A DNA stretch of 64,000 nt from Staphylococcus epidermidis (GCF_006742205.1 NZ_AP019721.1:1674001-1738000), one strand, 5' to 3'; shown: positions 30,645 through 40,328, numbered from the stretch's first letter. A program made the numbers and translations. The notes: a model not told the origin generated them from the letters alone.

Positions 30645-31571
30645 ATGGGAAATGTCGTATACAAACTCACGTCAAAAGAAATTCAATCATTGATGGCTCA
30701 AACTACTTTTGAGACGACGAAGTTACCTCAAGGTATGAAAGCTCGTACGAGATATCAAAATACTGTTATCAACATCTATAGTTCTGGCAAAGTAATGTTT
30801 CAAGGTAAGAATGCTGATCAACTTGCGAGTCAATTGCTACCAGATAAACAATCAACAACTGGCAAACATACATCATCAAATACAACTAGTATTCAATATA
30901 ATCGTTTTCATTGTATTGGAAGCGATGAAGCAGGCAGTGGCGACTATTTTGGTCCATTGACTGTATGTGCAGCTTATGTGAGCCAATCACATATCAAAAT
31001 CTTAAAAGAACTTGGTGTAGATGATTCAAAAAAACTAAACGATACTAAAATCGTCGATCTTGCAGAACAGCTCATTACCTTTATCCCGCATTCTTTATTA
31101 ACATTAGATAATGTTAAGTATAACGAACGACAAAGTATAGGATGGTCTCAAGTTAAAATGAAAGCTGTCTTACATAATGAAGCTATCAAAAATGTGCTTC
31201 AAAAAATTGAGCAAGATCAACTGGATTATATTGTTATTGATCAATTTGCAAAGCGAGAAGTTTATCAACATTATGCATTATCAGCATTACCTTTTCCTGA
31301 CAAAACAAAATTTGAAACAAAAGGTGAATCTAAATCACTAGCAATCGCGGTAGCAAGCATTATTTCTCGTTATGCATTTGTTAAACACATGGACCACATC
31401 TCTAAAAAACTCCATATGGAAATACCAAAAGGAGCAAGTAACAAAGTAGATTTAATTGCCGCTAAAGTCATTCAAAAATATGATATTCAACAACTTGATA
31501 CTATTTCAAAAAAACATTTTAAAAACAGAGATAAGGCAATTCATCTAATGAATCAAAAATACAATAAATAA
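30645..31571 (+). CDS. rnhC: Ribonuclease HIII
   Basis: A 308-residue RNase H2-type enzyme that removes RNA from RNA-DNA hybrids. The N-terminal TBP-like substrate-binding domain (about 1-80) is typical of HIII. The catalytic region begins with [20 protein letters not shown] and continues with [16 protein letters not shown] and [13 protein letters not shown]. An AGAGAGGA ribosome site precedes the ATG. It is convergent with pheT, sharing a terminator. Confidence 0.97.
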   Translation: MGNVVYKLTSKEIQSLMAQTTFETTKLPQGMKARTRYQNTVINIYSSGKVMFQGKNADQLASQLLPDKQSTTGKHTSSNTTSIQYNRFHCIGSDEAGSGDYFGPLTVCAAYVSQSHIKILKELGVDDSKKLNDTKIVDLAEQLITFIPHSLLTLDNVKYNERQSIGWSQVKMKAVLHNEAIKNVLQKIEQDQLDYIVIDQFAKREVYQHYALSALPFPDKTKFETKGESKSLAIAVASIISRYAFVKHMDHISKKLHMEIPKGASNKVDLIAAKVIQKYDIQQLDTISKKHFKNRDKAIHLMNQKYNK

Positions 31572-31615
31572 AAGGACTTACGCACTAGTATTTATTACTA
31601 ATGCGTAAGTCCTTT
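31571..31615. terminator. Bidirectional terminator between rnhC and pheT
   Basis: A long inverted repeat of about 20 bp (31571-31590 with 31596-31615, core AAAGGACTTACGCA/TGCGTAAGTCCTTT, with one offset) lies between the two convergent stops. Confidence 0.85.
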
Positions 31616-31622
31616 ATGTTAA

Positions 31623-34025
31623 TTATCTAATAATTGCACCATGCTTTTTAAGTGCTTCTAAAATTTTATCATGCACAGCATTTACACGTTCATCGGTAAG
31701 TGTGTTTTCTGTATCTAGATAACTAAGTCTAATTGCAATAGATTTTTTCCCTTTTTCTAAATGTTCACCTTCGTATACGTCAAATACGAGTGTATCATTT
31801 AAAATATCTTCACCATTCTCATGAATAATGGATAACAATTCAGATGAAGTAACTTCATGATTAACTTCTAATGCAATATCACGTGTTACACCTGGAAATC
31901 TAGGTATAGGCTCATAATTAATATATCCCACAGAAACTTCCATCATTGCATCATAATTAAGTTCAAATACATACGTACGCTTTAAATCATTGTTTGCAGC
32001 TAACGTAGGGTGTAGCTCACCTATGAAACCAATATCTTTACCATTAAGTGACACAATTGCTGTTCTTCCTGGATGTAACCCATCTATTTGACCAGCTCTA
32101 AAATCGAATTGAAGATTAAGCTTTTCAGCAATACGTTCAACAACACCCTTAGTTAAATAGAAATCAACTGACTCTTTCTTACCTTGCCAAGTGTTATTTA
32201 CAAAGTCTCCAGTTAATATACCACTCAAATATTCTACTTCATCTGGTAACTCACCTTCACCGTTACCAAAGAAGACACGTCCGATTTCATATAACTTAAC
32301 ATTTGTATTTTTACGAGCAACATTGTATGATACTGCATCAATTAAATGCGGTAATAAACTTTGACGTAATGTGGAATGTGCTTCACTCATAGGCATAAGT
32401 AATTCAATTGTAGGACGATTTTGTAGTGCAAAATCGGTAGCATGATTTTTTGATACCAATGAATAAGTAATAGCTTGGTCTAGCCCAGCGCCCTCAAGCG
32501 TTTCTTTAACAGTACGCGTTTTAAACTGTCGATCTGTTAGTTCTCCACTTGTAACATCTTTAAATACAGGTAGCGTTGATGGTATTTCATCGTATCCATA
32601 TATACGTGCTACTTCTTCTATTAAGTCTTCTTTAATAGAAATGTCTTTACGTCTTGATGGAACATTCACGGTAATTTCACCATTTTTATTTTCAGTGTCA
32701 AATCCTAATTGCTCAAAAATATCAATGATTTCTTCATCAGTTAAATTAAAACCAATTGTACGGTTAACTTTGTCAGCAGTGATTTCTATTGGGGTCACAA
32801 ATGATCCTAAATCTCCATGCGAAACTCGGTCTTTTAAAACTGTTCCTGAAGCATATCTTTCAAGTAAATAACAAGCTCTATCTACAGCTTCATCGACAAA
32901 TTCAGTTGCAATCCCCTTTTCAAATCGACTCGATGATTCGCTTCTTAAATTTAAACGGCGTGATGTATGTCGAATAGATACAGGATCAAAGATAGCCCCT
33001 TCTACTACAACATGTCGTGTTTGTTCAGTGACTTCAGAGAAATCCCCTCCCATAACACCTCCTAATGCAATAGGGTCTTTGCCATTTGTAATGACAATAT
33101 CAGTATCTAACAATCGACGTTCTTCACCATCTAAAGTTCTCATTGTCTCATCTTTTTTAGCTTGTCTAACTTCTATAGATTGCGAACCAATTTGTTCTTG
33201 ATCAAACATGTGTAGAGGTTGGCCATATTCTAAAAGTACATAATTTGAAATATCTACCACATTATTAATTGGACGTATTCCCGCTTTAATTAATCGGAAC
33301 TGCATCCATACTGGAGAAGGACCAATAGTCACGTCATGAACAACACGTGTACTATAGTAAGGTACTTTATCTTCATTTTTAACTTCTATTGTTAGTTCAT
33401 CTTTAGCAGATTCTTGACTTTCATTGCTTGTTAACTGAGGTTTATTCATTTTAGTTTGATATAAAGCTGCGACTTCATACGCAGTACCTACCATGCTTAA
33501 TGCATCAGCACGATTAGGTGTTAAATCAAATTCCATCACTTGGTCATTAAGATATATTGCTTCTAACGCATCTGTTCCAGGTTTAACTGCTTCTGGAAAT
33601 ACATATATACCTGACTCATAATTTTTAGGAGTTACATGACTTGAAATACCTATTTCTTGTAATGAGCAAATCATACCTTCAGAGCGTTCGCCACGTAATT
33701 TGGCACGTTTAATTTTAATTCCACCAGGTAAACGACCACCAACTTTAGCAACAATCACGTGTTGCCCTTCATCTACATTTGGTGCACCACAAACAATTTG
33801 AACTGGTTCTTCTTCACCTAAGTCTACTTGACAAATATTTAATTTATCAGCATTTGGATGTGGCGTCTTCGACAAGACATGTCCAACTACTAATTTTTTA
33901 ATATCTTTTGTATAGTCAATAATATCATCGACTTCAATTCCAGTTCTTGTAATTCTCTCTGCTAACGCTTGAACTGACTGGTCAACATTCACATAATCTT
34001 TTAGCCATTCATTTGAAATTAACAT
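31623..34025 (-). CDS. pheT: Phenylalanyl-tRNA synthetase beta subunit
   Basis: An 800-residue subunit. Domains in order are the N-terminal EMAP-type tRNA-binding OB fold (VVGHVLSKTPHPNADKLNICQVD), the B3/B4 editing domain, the B5 domain (near VNRTIGFNLTDEEI), a catalytic-like core, and the C-terminal FDX-ACB domain (YEPIPRFPGVTRDIALEV) that holds the tRNA anticodon. Its start overlaps the pheS stop by one base. Full length for the family. It is controlled with pheS by the upstream T-box. Confidence 0.97.
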   Translation of the reverse strand: MLISNEWLKDYVNVDQSVQALAERITRTGIEVDDIIDYTKDIKKLVVGHVLSKTPHPNADKLNICQVDLGEEEPVQIVCGAPNVDEGQHVIVAKVGGRLPGGIKIKRAKLRGERSEGMICSLQEIGISSHVTPKNYESGIYVFPEAVKPGTDALEAIYLNDQVMEFDLTPNRADALSMVGTAYEVAALYQTKMNKPQLTSNESQESAKDELTIEVKNEDKVPYYSTRVVHDVTIGPSPVWMQFRLIKAGIRPINNVVDISNYVLLEYGQPLHMFDQEQIGSQSIEVRQAKKDETMRTLDGEERRLLDTDIVITNGKDPIALGGVMGGDFSEVTEQTRHVVVEGAIFDPVSIRHTSRRLNLRSESSSRFEKGIATEFVDEAVDRACYLLERYASGTVLKDRVSHGDLGSFVTPIEITADKVNRTIGFNLTDEEIIDIFEQLGFDTENKNGEITVNVPSRRKDISIKEDLIEEVARIYGYDEIPSTLPVFKDVTSGELTDRQFKTRTVKETLEGAGLDQAITYSLVSKNHATDFALQNRPTIELLMPMSEAHSTLRQSLLPHLIDAVSYNVARKNTNVKLYEIGRVFFGNGEGELPDEVEYLSGILTGDFVNNTWQGKKESVDFYLTKGVVERIAEKLNLQFDFRAGQIDGLHPGRTAIVSLNGKDIGFIGELHPTLAANNDLKRTYVFELNYDAMMEVSVGYINYEPIPRFPGVTRDIALEVNHEVTSSELLSIIHENGEDILNDTLVFDVYEGEHLEKGKKSIAIRLSYLDTENTLTDERVNAVHDKILEALKKHGAIIR

Positions 34026-35083
34026 TATTGTTCACCTCTATCTTCTACAGCTTTAAATTGATCTAAGAAACGGACATCATTGGTATAAAAGTGACGAATA
34101 TCTTCAATACCATACTTTAACATTGCAATTCGATCTGGTCCCATACCAAATGCGAAGCCAGAATATTCCTTAGAATCGAATCCGGCCATTTCTAATACAT
34201 TCGGGTGAACCATGCCCGCTCCTAAAATTTCAATCCAACCTGTATGTTTACAAACATTACAACCCTGTCCTTTACATTTGAAACATGATACATCTACTTC
34301 AACTGATGGTTCAGTAAACGGGAAATAACTTGGGCGTAAACGAATCTCACGATCTGCACCGAATAATTTTTTTGCAACTAACTCTAAAGTCCCTTTTAAA
34401 TCGCTCATTTTAATATCTTTATCAACTACTAAACCTTCAATTTGTGTAAATTGGTGGCTATGTGTTGCATCATCTGAGTCACGTCGATAAACTTTACCGG
34501 GACAAATAATTTTGACTGGTCCTTGTCCTTTACGTTTTTCCATAGTACGTGCTTGTACTGGTGAAGTATGTGTACGCATTAAAATTTCTTCTGTGATATA
34601 AAAGCTATCTTGCATATCACGTGCTGGATGCGATTTAGGTAAGTTTAAAGCTTCAAAATTATAATAATCTTGTTCAACTTCATAACCATCAACAATTTCA
34701 TAACCTAACCCTAAGAACAAGTCTTCAATCTCTTCAACTGTACGTGTTAAAGGATGTTTTGATCCAATTTCAATATGACGACTTGGCAATGTGACATCAA
34801 TTGTTTCTTCAGAAAGCTGTTGATTTAATTTCTCTTCTTTGATTAGCTTTTGTCTTTCATCTAATTCACTTTGAATAGTTTGTCTTAATTCATTTACCTT
34901 TTGACCATACGCAGGTTTGTCTTCATTAGGCAAATCTTTCATATTTTTCATTAAGCCGCTAACAGAACCTTTTTTACCTAAATATTTCACTTTTACTTCT
35001 TGTAACGCTTGTGCATCTTTTGCTTCGTTTATATCCACTAAAGCTTGTTGCTTCAACTCAGACATTAGATCATTTTGAGTCAT
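34025..35083 (-). CDS. pheS: Phenylalanyl-tRNA synthetase alpha subunit
   Basis: A 352-residue catalytic class II synthetase subunit. An N-terminal coiled coil (about 1-85) contacts tRNA-Phe. Motif 2 is in [30 protein letters not shown], motif 3 in [33 protein letters not shown] cysteine cluster lies near residue 270. The alpha2-beta2 enzyme charges tRNA-Phe. AAGGAGGA is the ribosome site. It lies 67 bases after the T-box terminator. Confidence 0.98.
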
Positions 35084-35150
35084 GACTGAATTCCTCCTTA
35101 TATAGTCCCTTCAATTATTTACAAATCAATACCGCCACTTGTTAATAACA

Positions 35151-35418
35151 AAAAAGCTTTCATCCCCTGTTCAAAAGGGACGAAAGCTTTCCGTGGTACC
35201 ACCCAAATTTATGCATGCGCATACACTTGTAAATCTATTGATAACGGAATGACTATTCCGACTTAAATTTCTTTAAGTTACCAAAAAGATGAAAAAATTA
35301 TTACAAGTTGGAATGACTTTCAGTCTCGATCATTCTCCCTTTTCAACTTTCTAAATAATTTATGTCTTTTTATAGGTTATTATTAATATGTTAAAGCGAT
35401 AGTAATTTTGAAATTTCA
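35151..35418 (-). promoter_or_regulatory. T-box leader of pheST (tRNA-responsive riboswitch)
   Basis: The antiterminator T-box sequence GGGTGGTACCACGG is at 35191-35204 (minus strand). It is followed by a terminator, AAAGCTTTCGTCCC with GGGGATGAAAGCTTT and T6 (35151-35190). Upstream hairpins (CGGAAT/ATTCCG, CTTAAA/TTTAAG closed by GGTAAC/GTTATC) fit the Stem II region. Uncharged tRNA-Phe is the expected ligand, inferred from the genes; I could not place the specifier codon firmly. Confidence 0.93.
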
Positions 35419-35424
35419 TTCATT

Positions 35425-35454
35425 ATTATAGTCGATGATAACATCAAAGGTCAA
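35425..35454 (-). promoter_or_regulatory. Promoter of the pheST T-box operon
   Basis: On the minus strand TTGACC (35449-35454), an 18-base spacer and a perfect TATAAT (35425-35430). The -35 box overlaps the stop codon of the upstream rRNA methylase gene. Confidence 0.8.
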
Positions 35455-36191
35455 CCTTTCAGCTGATACATTAAGATACTTCCAGCAATAGCAACATTTA
35501 AACTTTCGGCTTTGCCATAAATAGGAATAGTGAGATTTTGCGTTGTTTCTTTTAGTAAATCTGGGTTAACACCTTCTCCTTCATTACCTAATATAAGCGC
35601 AAAATTGGCTTGTGCTTCAATATCATTGAAGCTCACTGCGTTTTCAAGTGCCGTACCATACACTGGACCATTAAATTGATGAATATAATTGTTGATGTCA
35701 TCAAAAATGACTGGTATATGAAAAATGCTTCCTTGACTAGCACGGATCACCTTATCTTGAAAAGGGTCAGCCGTCCCCTTCTCCATAACTATCAAATCTA
35801 ATCCAGCAGCATCAGCTGTCCTAATTAAAGTTCCTAGATTACCAGGATCTTGAATACGGTCAATTAATAATACTTGTTTGGCTAGTGTCTTATCATAGGT
35901 TGGTTTTTTTATAATGGCAAAGAAACCTTGAGGTGTAACAGTTCCAGAAAGTGCTTCAGCAACTTTTAGATTAATTTGATACACTTCTTTCGCATAATCA
36001 ATTATTGAAGATGACATTCTATCGGTATCAACGATAAACAATTGTATTACTTCAATTTGACTTTGATAAGCTTCTTCTATGAGATGAATCCCCTCTACTA
36101 AAGCAAGACCCGTTTTATCCCTCTCACGTTTCTTTTTTAATTTATTCGCATTTTTTATTTTACTATTTTGAGCAGAAGTAATTTGTTCCAT
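35451..36191 (-). CDS. SpoU/TrmH-family RNA 2'-O-methyltransferase (YsgA-like)
   Basis: A 246-residue SPOUT methyltransferase. The N-terminal substrate-binding domain (SAQNSKIKNANKLKKKRER, ALVEGIHLIEEA) is followed by the knotted catalytic domain: motif 1 in DRIQDPGNLGTLIRTADAAG, motif 2 in ALILGNEGEGV, motif 3 in IPIYGKAESLNVAIAGSILMY. Family members methylate ribose in 23S rRNA or tRNA; the exact target is not evident. It lies upstream of pheST, as in S. aureus. Confidence 0.93.
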   Translation of the reverse strand: MEQITSAQNSKIKNANKLKKKRERDKTGLALVEGIHLIEEAYQSQIEVIQLFIVDTDRMSSSIIDYAKEVYQINLKVAEALSGTVTPQGFFAIIKKPTYDKTLAKQVLLIDRIQDPGNLGTLIRTADAAGLDLIVMEKGTADPFQDKVIRASQGSIFHIPVIFDDINNYIHQFNGPVYGTALENAVSFNDIEAQANFALILGNEGEGVNPDLLKETTQNLTIPIYGKAESLNVAIAGSILMYQLKG

Positions 36192-36529
36192 TAAAATATG
36201 TCTCCATCTTCAAAAGTTTATAATTCCATTGTAAGTGAATATGTATCATTTTCAAAGTCAATAATGATGTATTCTTTAAAATTGATATATCCTTTGAAAA
36301 ACAATCAAATTTGTATTTCTTTTATTTCAGCGATTTTAATTTTAAAACGTATGATTATTGTTTTGAAAACAGAAAAAATATTCAATAATTATTTTATATA
36401 GTTGTTCGAAGTTAGAAAAATATGTTAATATATTGACATCGAATACAAACTCAGATAGATTTATTTCAATCTAGTTTAAAAAATCTCAAACGCAACTGAG
36501 ACAACTACATTCAAAGGAGAGATTACATT
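36192..36529. other. Intergenic region between the SpoU gene and the LPXTG gene
   Basis: An AT-rich 338-base divergent region. A plus-strand 67-codon frame at 36198 has no ribosome site and appears accidental. The LPXTG promoter lies at its right end. In S. aureus the isd haem-uptake cluster occupies this location; no trace of it is visible here. Confidence 0.45.
36433..36461 (+). promoter_or_regulatory. Promoter of the LPXTG surface-protein gene
   Basis: TTGACA (36433-36438), a 17-base spacer and TAGATT (36456-36461), giving a leader of about 60 bases before an AAGGAGAG ribosome site. Confidence 0.55.
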
Positions 36530-39013
36530 ATGAAAAAATCTAGTAAATTTTCAAAAGATTTTCCTACTAGAAAAAATCATTACGCAATTAGAAAATTCAC
36601 AGTTGGCACTGCTTCGATTATCGTAGGATCATTCTTATTTTTCGGACAAACACAAGCTCATGCTGAACAGGCTGAAGAATTCGAAAGAGTAACAACTGGT
36701 ACAGTTGATACAGGTGGACAGCCTGCTAGAGCAGATCAAGGACAAGAAGGACCACAAGCAGGCGCGGATACGCACAATACAGCAAGTCAACCTGGTGTTA
36801 CAGGTCAAGATGCACCAAATGAAAATCATGCTGGTGACCAAAATGCTGCAGTAACACATCCGGCTAATCAAGAAAATAATGCACCTCAAGTTGGGGCTGG
36901 TACTCCTGGCGCTGAGAACACACCACAAGCCGGTGGTGAAAATCATAATCAAGATACTGCAGTAACTTCAGCAGGTACTAATGGGGAACAAAATGGTGGT
37001 AAACTAGCTACGTCAACAACTGGTCAAGATGCCGCGCAATCCAATGGACCTCAAGGTACTTCAGTAGCCCAACCTGGTAATGATGCTTCTAGCCAAGGTC
37101 ATGATACACCTCAAGCTGATGCTGGTACTCACAATACAGAAGGCCAACCTGCTGTAACTACTGGTGAGCAAGCTGGTGGTAAGCCTGCTGCAACGAAACC
37201 TGAAGGTGCCAGTGCAGAAACTGCGCCAGCGCCTAATAATGCTGATGAAAATCACGCTCAACCTTCACCGCAAACAGGAGGTACTACAGCAACGCAAGCT
37301 GGACAAGTAAAACCATCCGGTGATTCTACGCCTACCGGTGAGCCAAACAAAGCAGACGATCAAGGTACACAAATTAAACCTACAAGTAACCAAGGTACTA
37401 CAGCAACAACTAATGAAACTGGAAATCAAAAACCAAGTGGTCAAACAGGTAATACTGAGAACACGCCTAATGATGGTACTCAATTAAAACCTAATAATGA
37501 CCCAGCTGTGACTGGTACGCCAAATACTAATGGAGAACAAACTGGACAACCTAATGCAACAGTAACACCAGGACAAGGTAATGAAGAGATTAACGGAGCT
37601 AGTAAACCTGGAGAAGTGTCTCCGAAACCTGAAGAAAACAATCCAACTGCCACTGAACCTGGTACAACTGCACCTGGGAATACTAATCAAGACACACAAG
37701 TAAAACCTAATACAGATCAGACTGCTACTGGTACTCCAGCTGGTACTGATAATCAAAATACGCAACAAGGCAATACTGAACAAAATAACCAAAATGCTCA
37801 ACCATCAGCACCTGGAACAACTGATCAAGCCGGTGCTACGGTTAAACCTAGTACTACACCTAATCAAGACGCTGAAGTTAAACCTAGTACTACACCTAAT
37901 CAAGACGCTGAAGTTAAACCTAATCCAGATCAAAATAATACACCAACTAATGGTCAAGACGGGAATCAAACAGGTCAAGGTACTCAAGTAAAACCTAATA
38001 ACGATCAAACGGCAACTGGTACTCAAGGTGCCACTGGTAATCAAAATGCTGAACAAGGTAATACTGAACAAAATAACCAAAATGCTGAACCATCAGCACC
38101 TGGTACAACTGATCAAGCCGGTGCTACGGTTAAACCTGGTACTACACCTAACCAAGACGCTGAAGTTAAACCTAATACAGATCAGACTGCTACTGGTACT
38201 CAAGGTGCCACTGGTGATCAAAATGCTGAACAAGGTAATACTGAACAAAATAACCAAAATGCTGAACAAGGTAATACTGGGCAAGAGGGTTCTAATCCTA
38301 ATCAAAGTGGTCAGTTAGGTGCTACGGTTAAACCTGGATCTGCTCCAAATCAAGATACTGAGGTAAAACCTAATCCAGATCAAAATAATAACCCAACTAC
38401 TGGGCAAGACGCGAATCAAACAGGTCAAGGTACTCAAGTAAAACCTAATAACGATCAAACGACAACTGGTACTCCAGCTGGTACTGATAATCAAAATACA
38501 CAACAAGGAAATACTGAACAAAACAATCAAAATGCTGAACAAGGTAATACTGGGCAAGAGGGTTCTAATCCTAATCAAAGTGGTCAGTTAGGTGCTACGG
38601 TTAAACCTGGATCTGCTCCAAATCAAGATACTGAAGCAACCCCTAATCCAGATCAAAATAATACACCAACTAATGGTCAAGACGGGGATCATACAGGTCA
38701 AGGTACTCAAGTAAAACCTAATCCAGATCAGACTGCTACTGGTACTCAAGGTGCCACTGGTGATCAAAATACGCAACAAGGCAATACTGAACAAAATAAC
38801 CAAAATGCTGAACAAGGTAATACAGGCGGTACAGATAAAGATGCTAAAGTAAATACTAATGATGATGAAACAAAAACAGATGTTAAAAATGATACTGAAT
38901 TACCTGAAACAGGACTAAGTAATGAATATGATTATACAACTACAGTATTTGGTTCTATCGCTTTAATATCTTCACTTTTATTACTAAGACGACAAAGAAA
39001 AGAATCTAAATAA
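36530..39013 (+). CDS. LPXTG-anchored, repeat-rich low-complexity surface protein
   Basis: An 827-residue secreted protein, sorted to the cell wall by sortase A. The signal peptide has a YSIRK-type motif (YAIRKFTVGTASIIVGS, 18-34) with probable cleavage after AHA at residue 45. The anchor is LPETG (791-795), a hydrophobic helix and the basic tail RRQRKESK. Everything between is low-complexity, dominated by Gly, Thr, Asn, Gln and Pro, with repeats such as ATVKPG, PNQDAEVKP and QGNTEQNNQNAE. I see no folded ligand-binding domain. It looks like a long stalk or matrix protein; adhesion or biofilm function is only inference. I do not recognise a specific Ses/Sdr name. Confidence 0.85.
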   Translation: MKKSSKFSKDFPTRKNHYAIRKFTVGTASIIVGSFLFFGQTQAHAEQAEEFERVTTGTVDTGGQPARADQGQEGPQAGADTHNTASQPGVTGQDAPNENHAGDQNAAVTHPANQENNAPQVGAGTPGAENTPQAGGENHNQDTAVTSAGTNGEQNGGKLATSTTGQDAAQSNGPQGTSVAQPGNDASSQGHDTPQADAGTHNTEGQPAVTTGEQAGGKPAATKPEGASAETAPAPNNADENHAQPSPQTGGTTATQAGQVKPSGDSTPTGEPNKADDQGTQIKPTSNQGTTATTNETGNQKPSGQTGNTENTPNDGTQLKPNNDPAVTGTPNTNGEQTGQPNATVTPGQGNEEINGASKPGEVSPKPEENNPTATEPGTTAPGNTNQDTQVKPNTDQTATGTPAGTDNQNTQQGNTEQNNQNAQPSAPGTTDQAGATVKPSTTPNQDAEVKPSTTPNQDAEVKPNPDQNNTPTNGQDGNQTGQGTQVKPNNDQTATGTQGATGNQNAEQGNTEQNNQNAEPSAPGTTDQAGATVKPGTTPNQDAEVKPNTDQTATGTQGATGDQNAEQGNTEQNNQNAEQGNTGQEGSNPNQSGQLGATVKPGSAPNQDTEVKPNPDQNNNPTTGQDANQTGQGTQVKPNNDQTTTGTPAGTDNQNTQQGNTEQNNQNAEQGNTGQEGSNPNQSGQLGATVKPGSAPNQDTEATPNPDQNNTPTNGQDGDHTGQGTQVKPNPDQTATGTQGATGDQNTQQGNTEQNNQNAEQGNTGGTDKDAKVNTNDDETKTDVKNDTELPETGLSNEYDYTTTVFGSIALISSLLLLRRQRKESK
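37690..38830 (+). repeat. Degenerate tandem repeats in the surface-protein gene
   Basis: DNA repeats within the coding region. A 36-bp unit (encoding PSTTPNQDAEVK) is exactly duplicated at 37847-37918. A 273-bp (91-codon) unit recurs at about 38256-38528 and again from 38529, nearly identical over at least the first 120 bases. Shorter blocks encoding QGNTEQNNQNAE and VKPNNDQT recur throughout. All units are multiples of 3, so length changes keep the frame. Confidence 0.85.
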
Positions 39014-39031
39014 TACTTAACATCTTTAAAA

Positions 39032-39066
39032 CGAGTAAATCGATATTGTGATTTACTCGATTTTTT
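39032..39066 (+). terminator. Terminator after the LPXTG gene
   Basis: CGAGTAAATC (39032-39041) and GATTTACTCG (39050-39059), a perfect 10-bp stem, followed by A and T6. Confidence 0.92.
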
Positions 39067-39437
39067 AATTTCTTAAAAATTAATTTATCACAATATTAAA
39101 TATTGAATAACTACAAAAGACGAATAAACTGAATAAGACAAAACGAGAACATGCTCGGTGACAAGGTTGATTATTCATAATATAAAGTATTAAATTGCTC
39201 TATTCAATTGTTAAATATTTTTTACATTCGGTCACACATAAATCAATATTCTGCTTCAAAATTAACTAAATTTCTATAAATTTTAAGAGACACATTTAAA
39301 TTAGCTTAATTTTATTATATATACTCAAAAAAGAGATTCCTAAAATATAGGCATGCATTGTATTGGTAAGACAAGATAAATACTTTATTATTGCACTAAA
39401 TTCCTATAAAAAAATTATTCTAGCTACTCTAGTTCAA
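39067..39437. other. Gene-free region between the LPXTG gene and rpmF
   Basis: About 370 AT-rich bases lying between two terminators of convergent genes. I see no reading frame with a ribosome site, no repeat and no RNA gene. Together with the LPXTG gene it fills the space of the S. aureus isd cluster. Confidence 0.4.
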
Positions 39438-39477
39438 AACAAAAAATCCAACAACCTCACATGAGATTGTTGGATTT
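39438..39477 (-). terminator. Terminator after rpmF
   Basis: A 16-bp stem with one G-U pair (AAATCCAACAACCTCA at 39444-39459, complement 39462-39477), followed on the minus strand by T6. Confidence 0.92.
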
Positions 39478-39492
39478 ATTTCTTGTGTTCTA

Positions 39493-39666
39493 TTATTTAG
39501 AAACTACTTCTTCACCATTGTATGAACCACAGTTTTTACATACGCGGTGAGATAATTTGTATTCGCCACAGTTAGGGCATTCAGTCATACCAGGTACTGA
39601 AATTTTAAAATGTGTACGGCGTTTATTTTTTCTTGTTTTAGACGTTCTTCTTTTTGGTACTGCCAT
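39493..39666 (-). CDS. rpmF: 50S ribosomal protein L32
   Basis: A 57-residue protein beginning [19 protein letters not shown]. It carries four cysteines as CPNCG and CKNCG, the zinc-ribbon (C+) version of L32. The gene is short but fully conserved, with an AGGAGGA ribosome site before the ATG. It is cotranscribed with yceD, 77 bases upstream; this yceD-rpmF pairing is widespread in bacteria. Confidence 0.98.
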   Translation of the reverse strand: MAVPKRRTSKTRKNKRRTHFKISVPGMTECPNCGEYKLSHRVCKNCGSYNGEEVVSK

Positions 39667-39743
39667 GATTAATCCTCCTTAGAATAGACACTTAATTCAA
39701 AATGTCAGCTCAATTAATAACTATTATATCATTAATTCAACTG

Positions 39744-40298
39744 CTATTGATCTTTATCGTATAATTGTTGTAATTTTTGAAGCCTTGGATCAACTTTTCT
39801 TTGTTCAGAATCACTATCTTGCTCTTTTTGAACTTCAGTCAATTGATCTTCATCAATGACTTCCCAACCATTGCCTTCTGTTAACATTTGATCACTATGT
39901 TCAGAATAAGCACGCATAGGTTTTTCAATAATTACAAGTTCTTCAGCAATGTCTTTAATATTAATCATACCGTCAGTTACAAGATGATAATGCTCATCTT
40001 CTTGATCGTCACTATCGGTATAACCATCATAGCCTTCTAAATCAAATACTTCTGAAGTAGATACATCAAGAGGCACATCAACTGGTACTAAAGTACGAGC
40101 ACAAGGCATCGTGTAAGTTCCAGTAACATGCATGTCTGCAATCACTTCATTTGATTTGACTGTCAACTGTCCTTCAACATTGATATCTGAAAGATCAATT
40201 AAATCTAATGATTCTCTTAAATGCTCAAAATTAACCGTTTGATTAAATTCAAATGGCTTACCTTGATATTTTCTCAATTGTGTTATTGACCATTTCAT
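39744..40298 (-). CDS. DUF177/YceD-family protein
   Basis: A 184-residue acidic protein. The conserved segment TGTYTMPCARTLVPVDVPLDV contains the family cysteine region. YceD (YlbN in Bacillus) is almost always next to rpmF and has been linked to 23S rRNA accumulation and ribosome assembly, but its biochemical role is not settled. It has a near-consensus promoter directly upstream and is first in the yceD-rpmF operon. Confidence 0.9.
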   Translation of the reverse strand: MKWSITQLRKYQGKPFEFNQTVNFEHLRESLDLIDLSDINVEGQLTVKSNEVIADMHVTGTYTMPCARTLVPVDVPLDVSTSEVFDLEGYDGYTDSDDQEDEHYHLVTDGMINIKDIAEELVIIEKPMRAYSEHSDQMLTEGNGWEVIDEDQLTEVQKEQDSDSEQRKVDPRLQKLQQLYDKDQ

Positions 40299-40328
40299 AT
40301 GGCTTCACCTCTAACAAGCACAAAATTT

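Noticed and set aside
36198..36401. A 67-codon plus-strand frame after the SpoU gene
   Set aside because: AT-rich with no ribosome site, ending before the LPXTG promoter; probably chance.
37794..38318. Plus-strand frames inside the LPXTG repeat region
   Set aside because: They are out-of-frame readings of the same repeats as the surface protein, without independent start signals.
36635..38815. Many minus-strand open frames of 66-105 codons opposite the LPXTG gene
   Set aside because: They arise because the repeat codons (AAT, CAA, ACT, GGT) rarely produce stops on the other strand. They lack ribosome sites and have unnatural Ser/Ile/Leu-rich repeats.
37690..38830. Possible CRISPR array because of repeated blocks
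   Set aside because: The repeats are protein-coding, in frame, of varied length, and without unique spacers.
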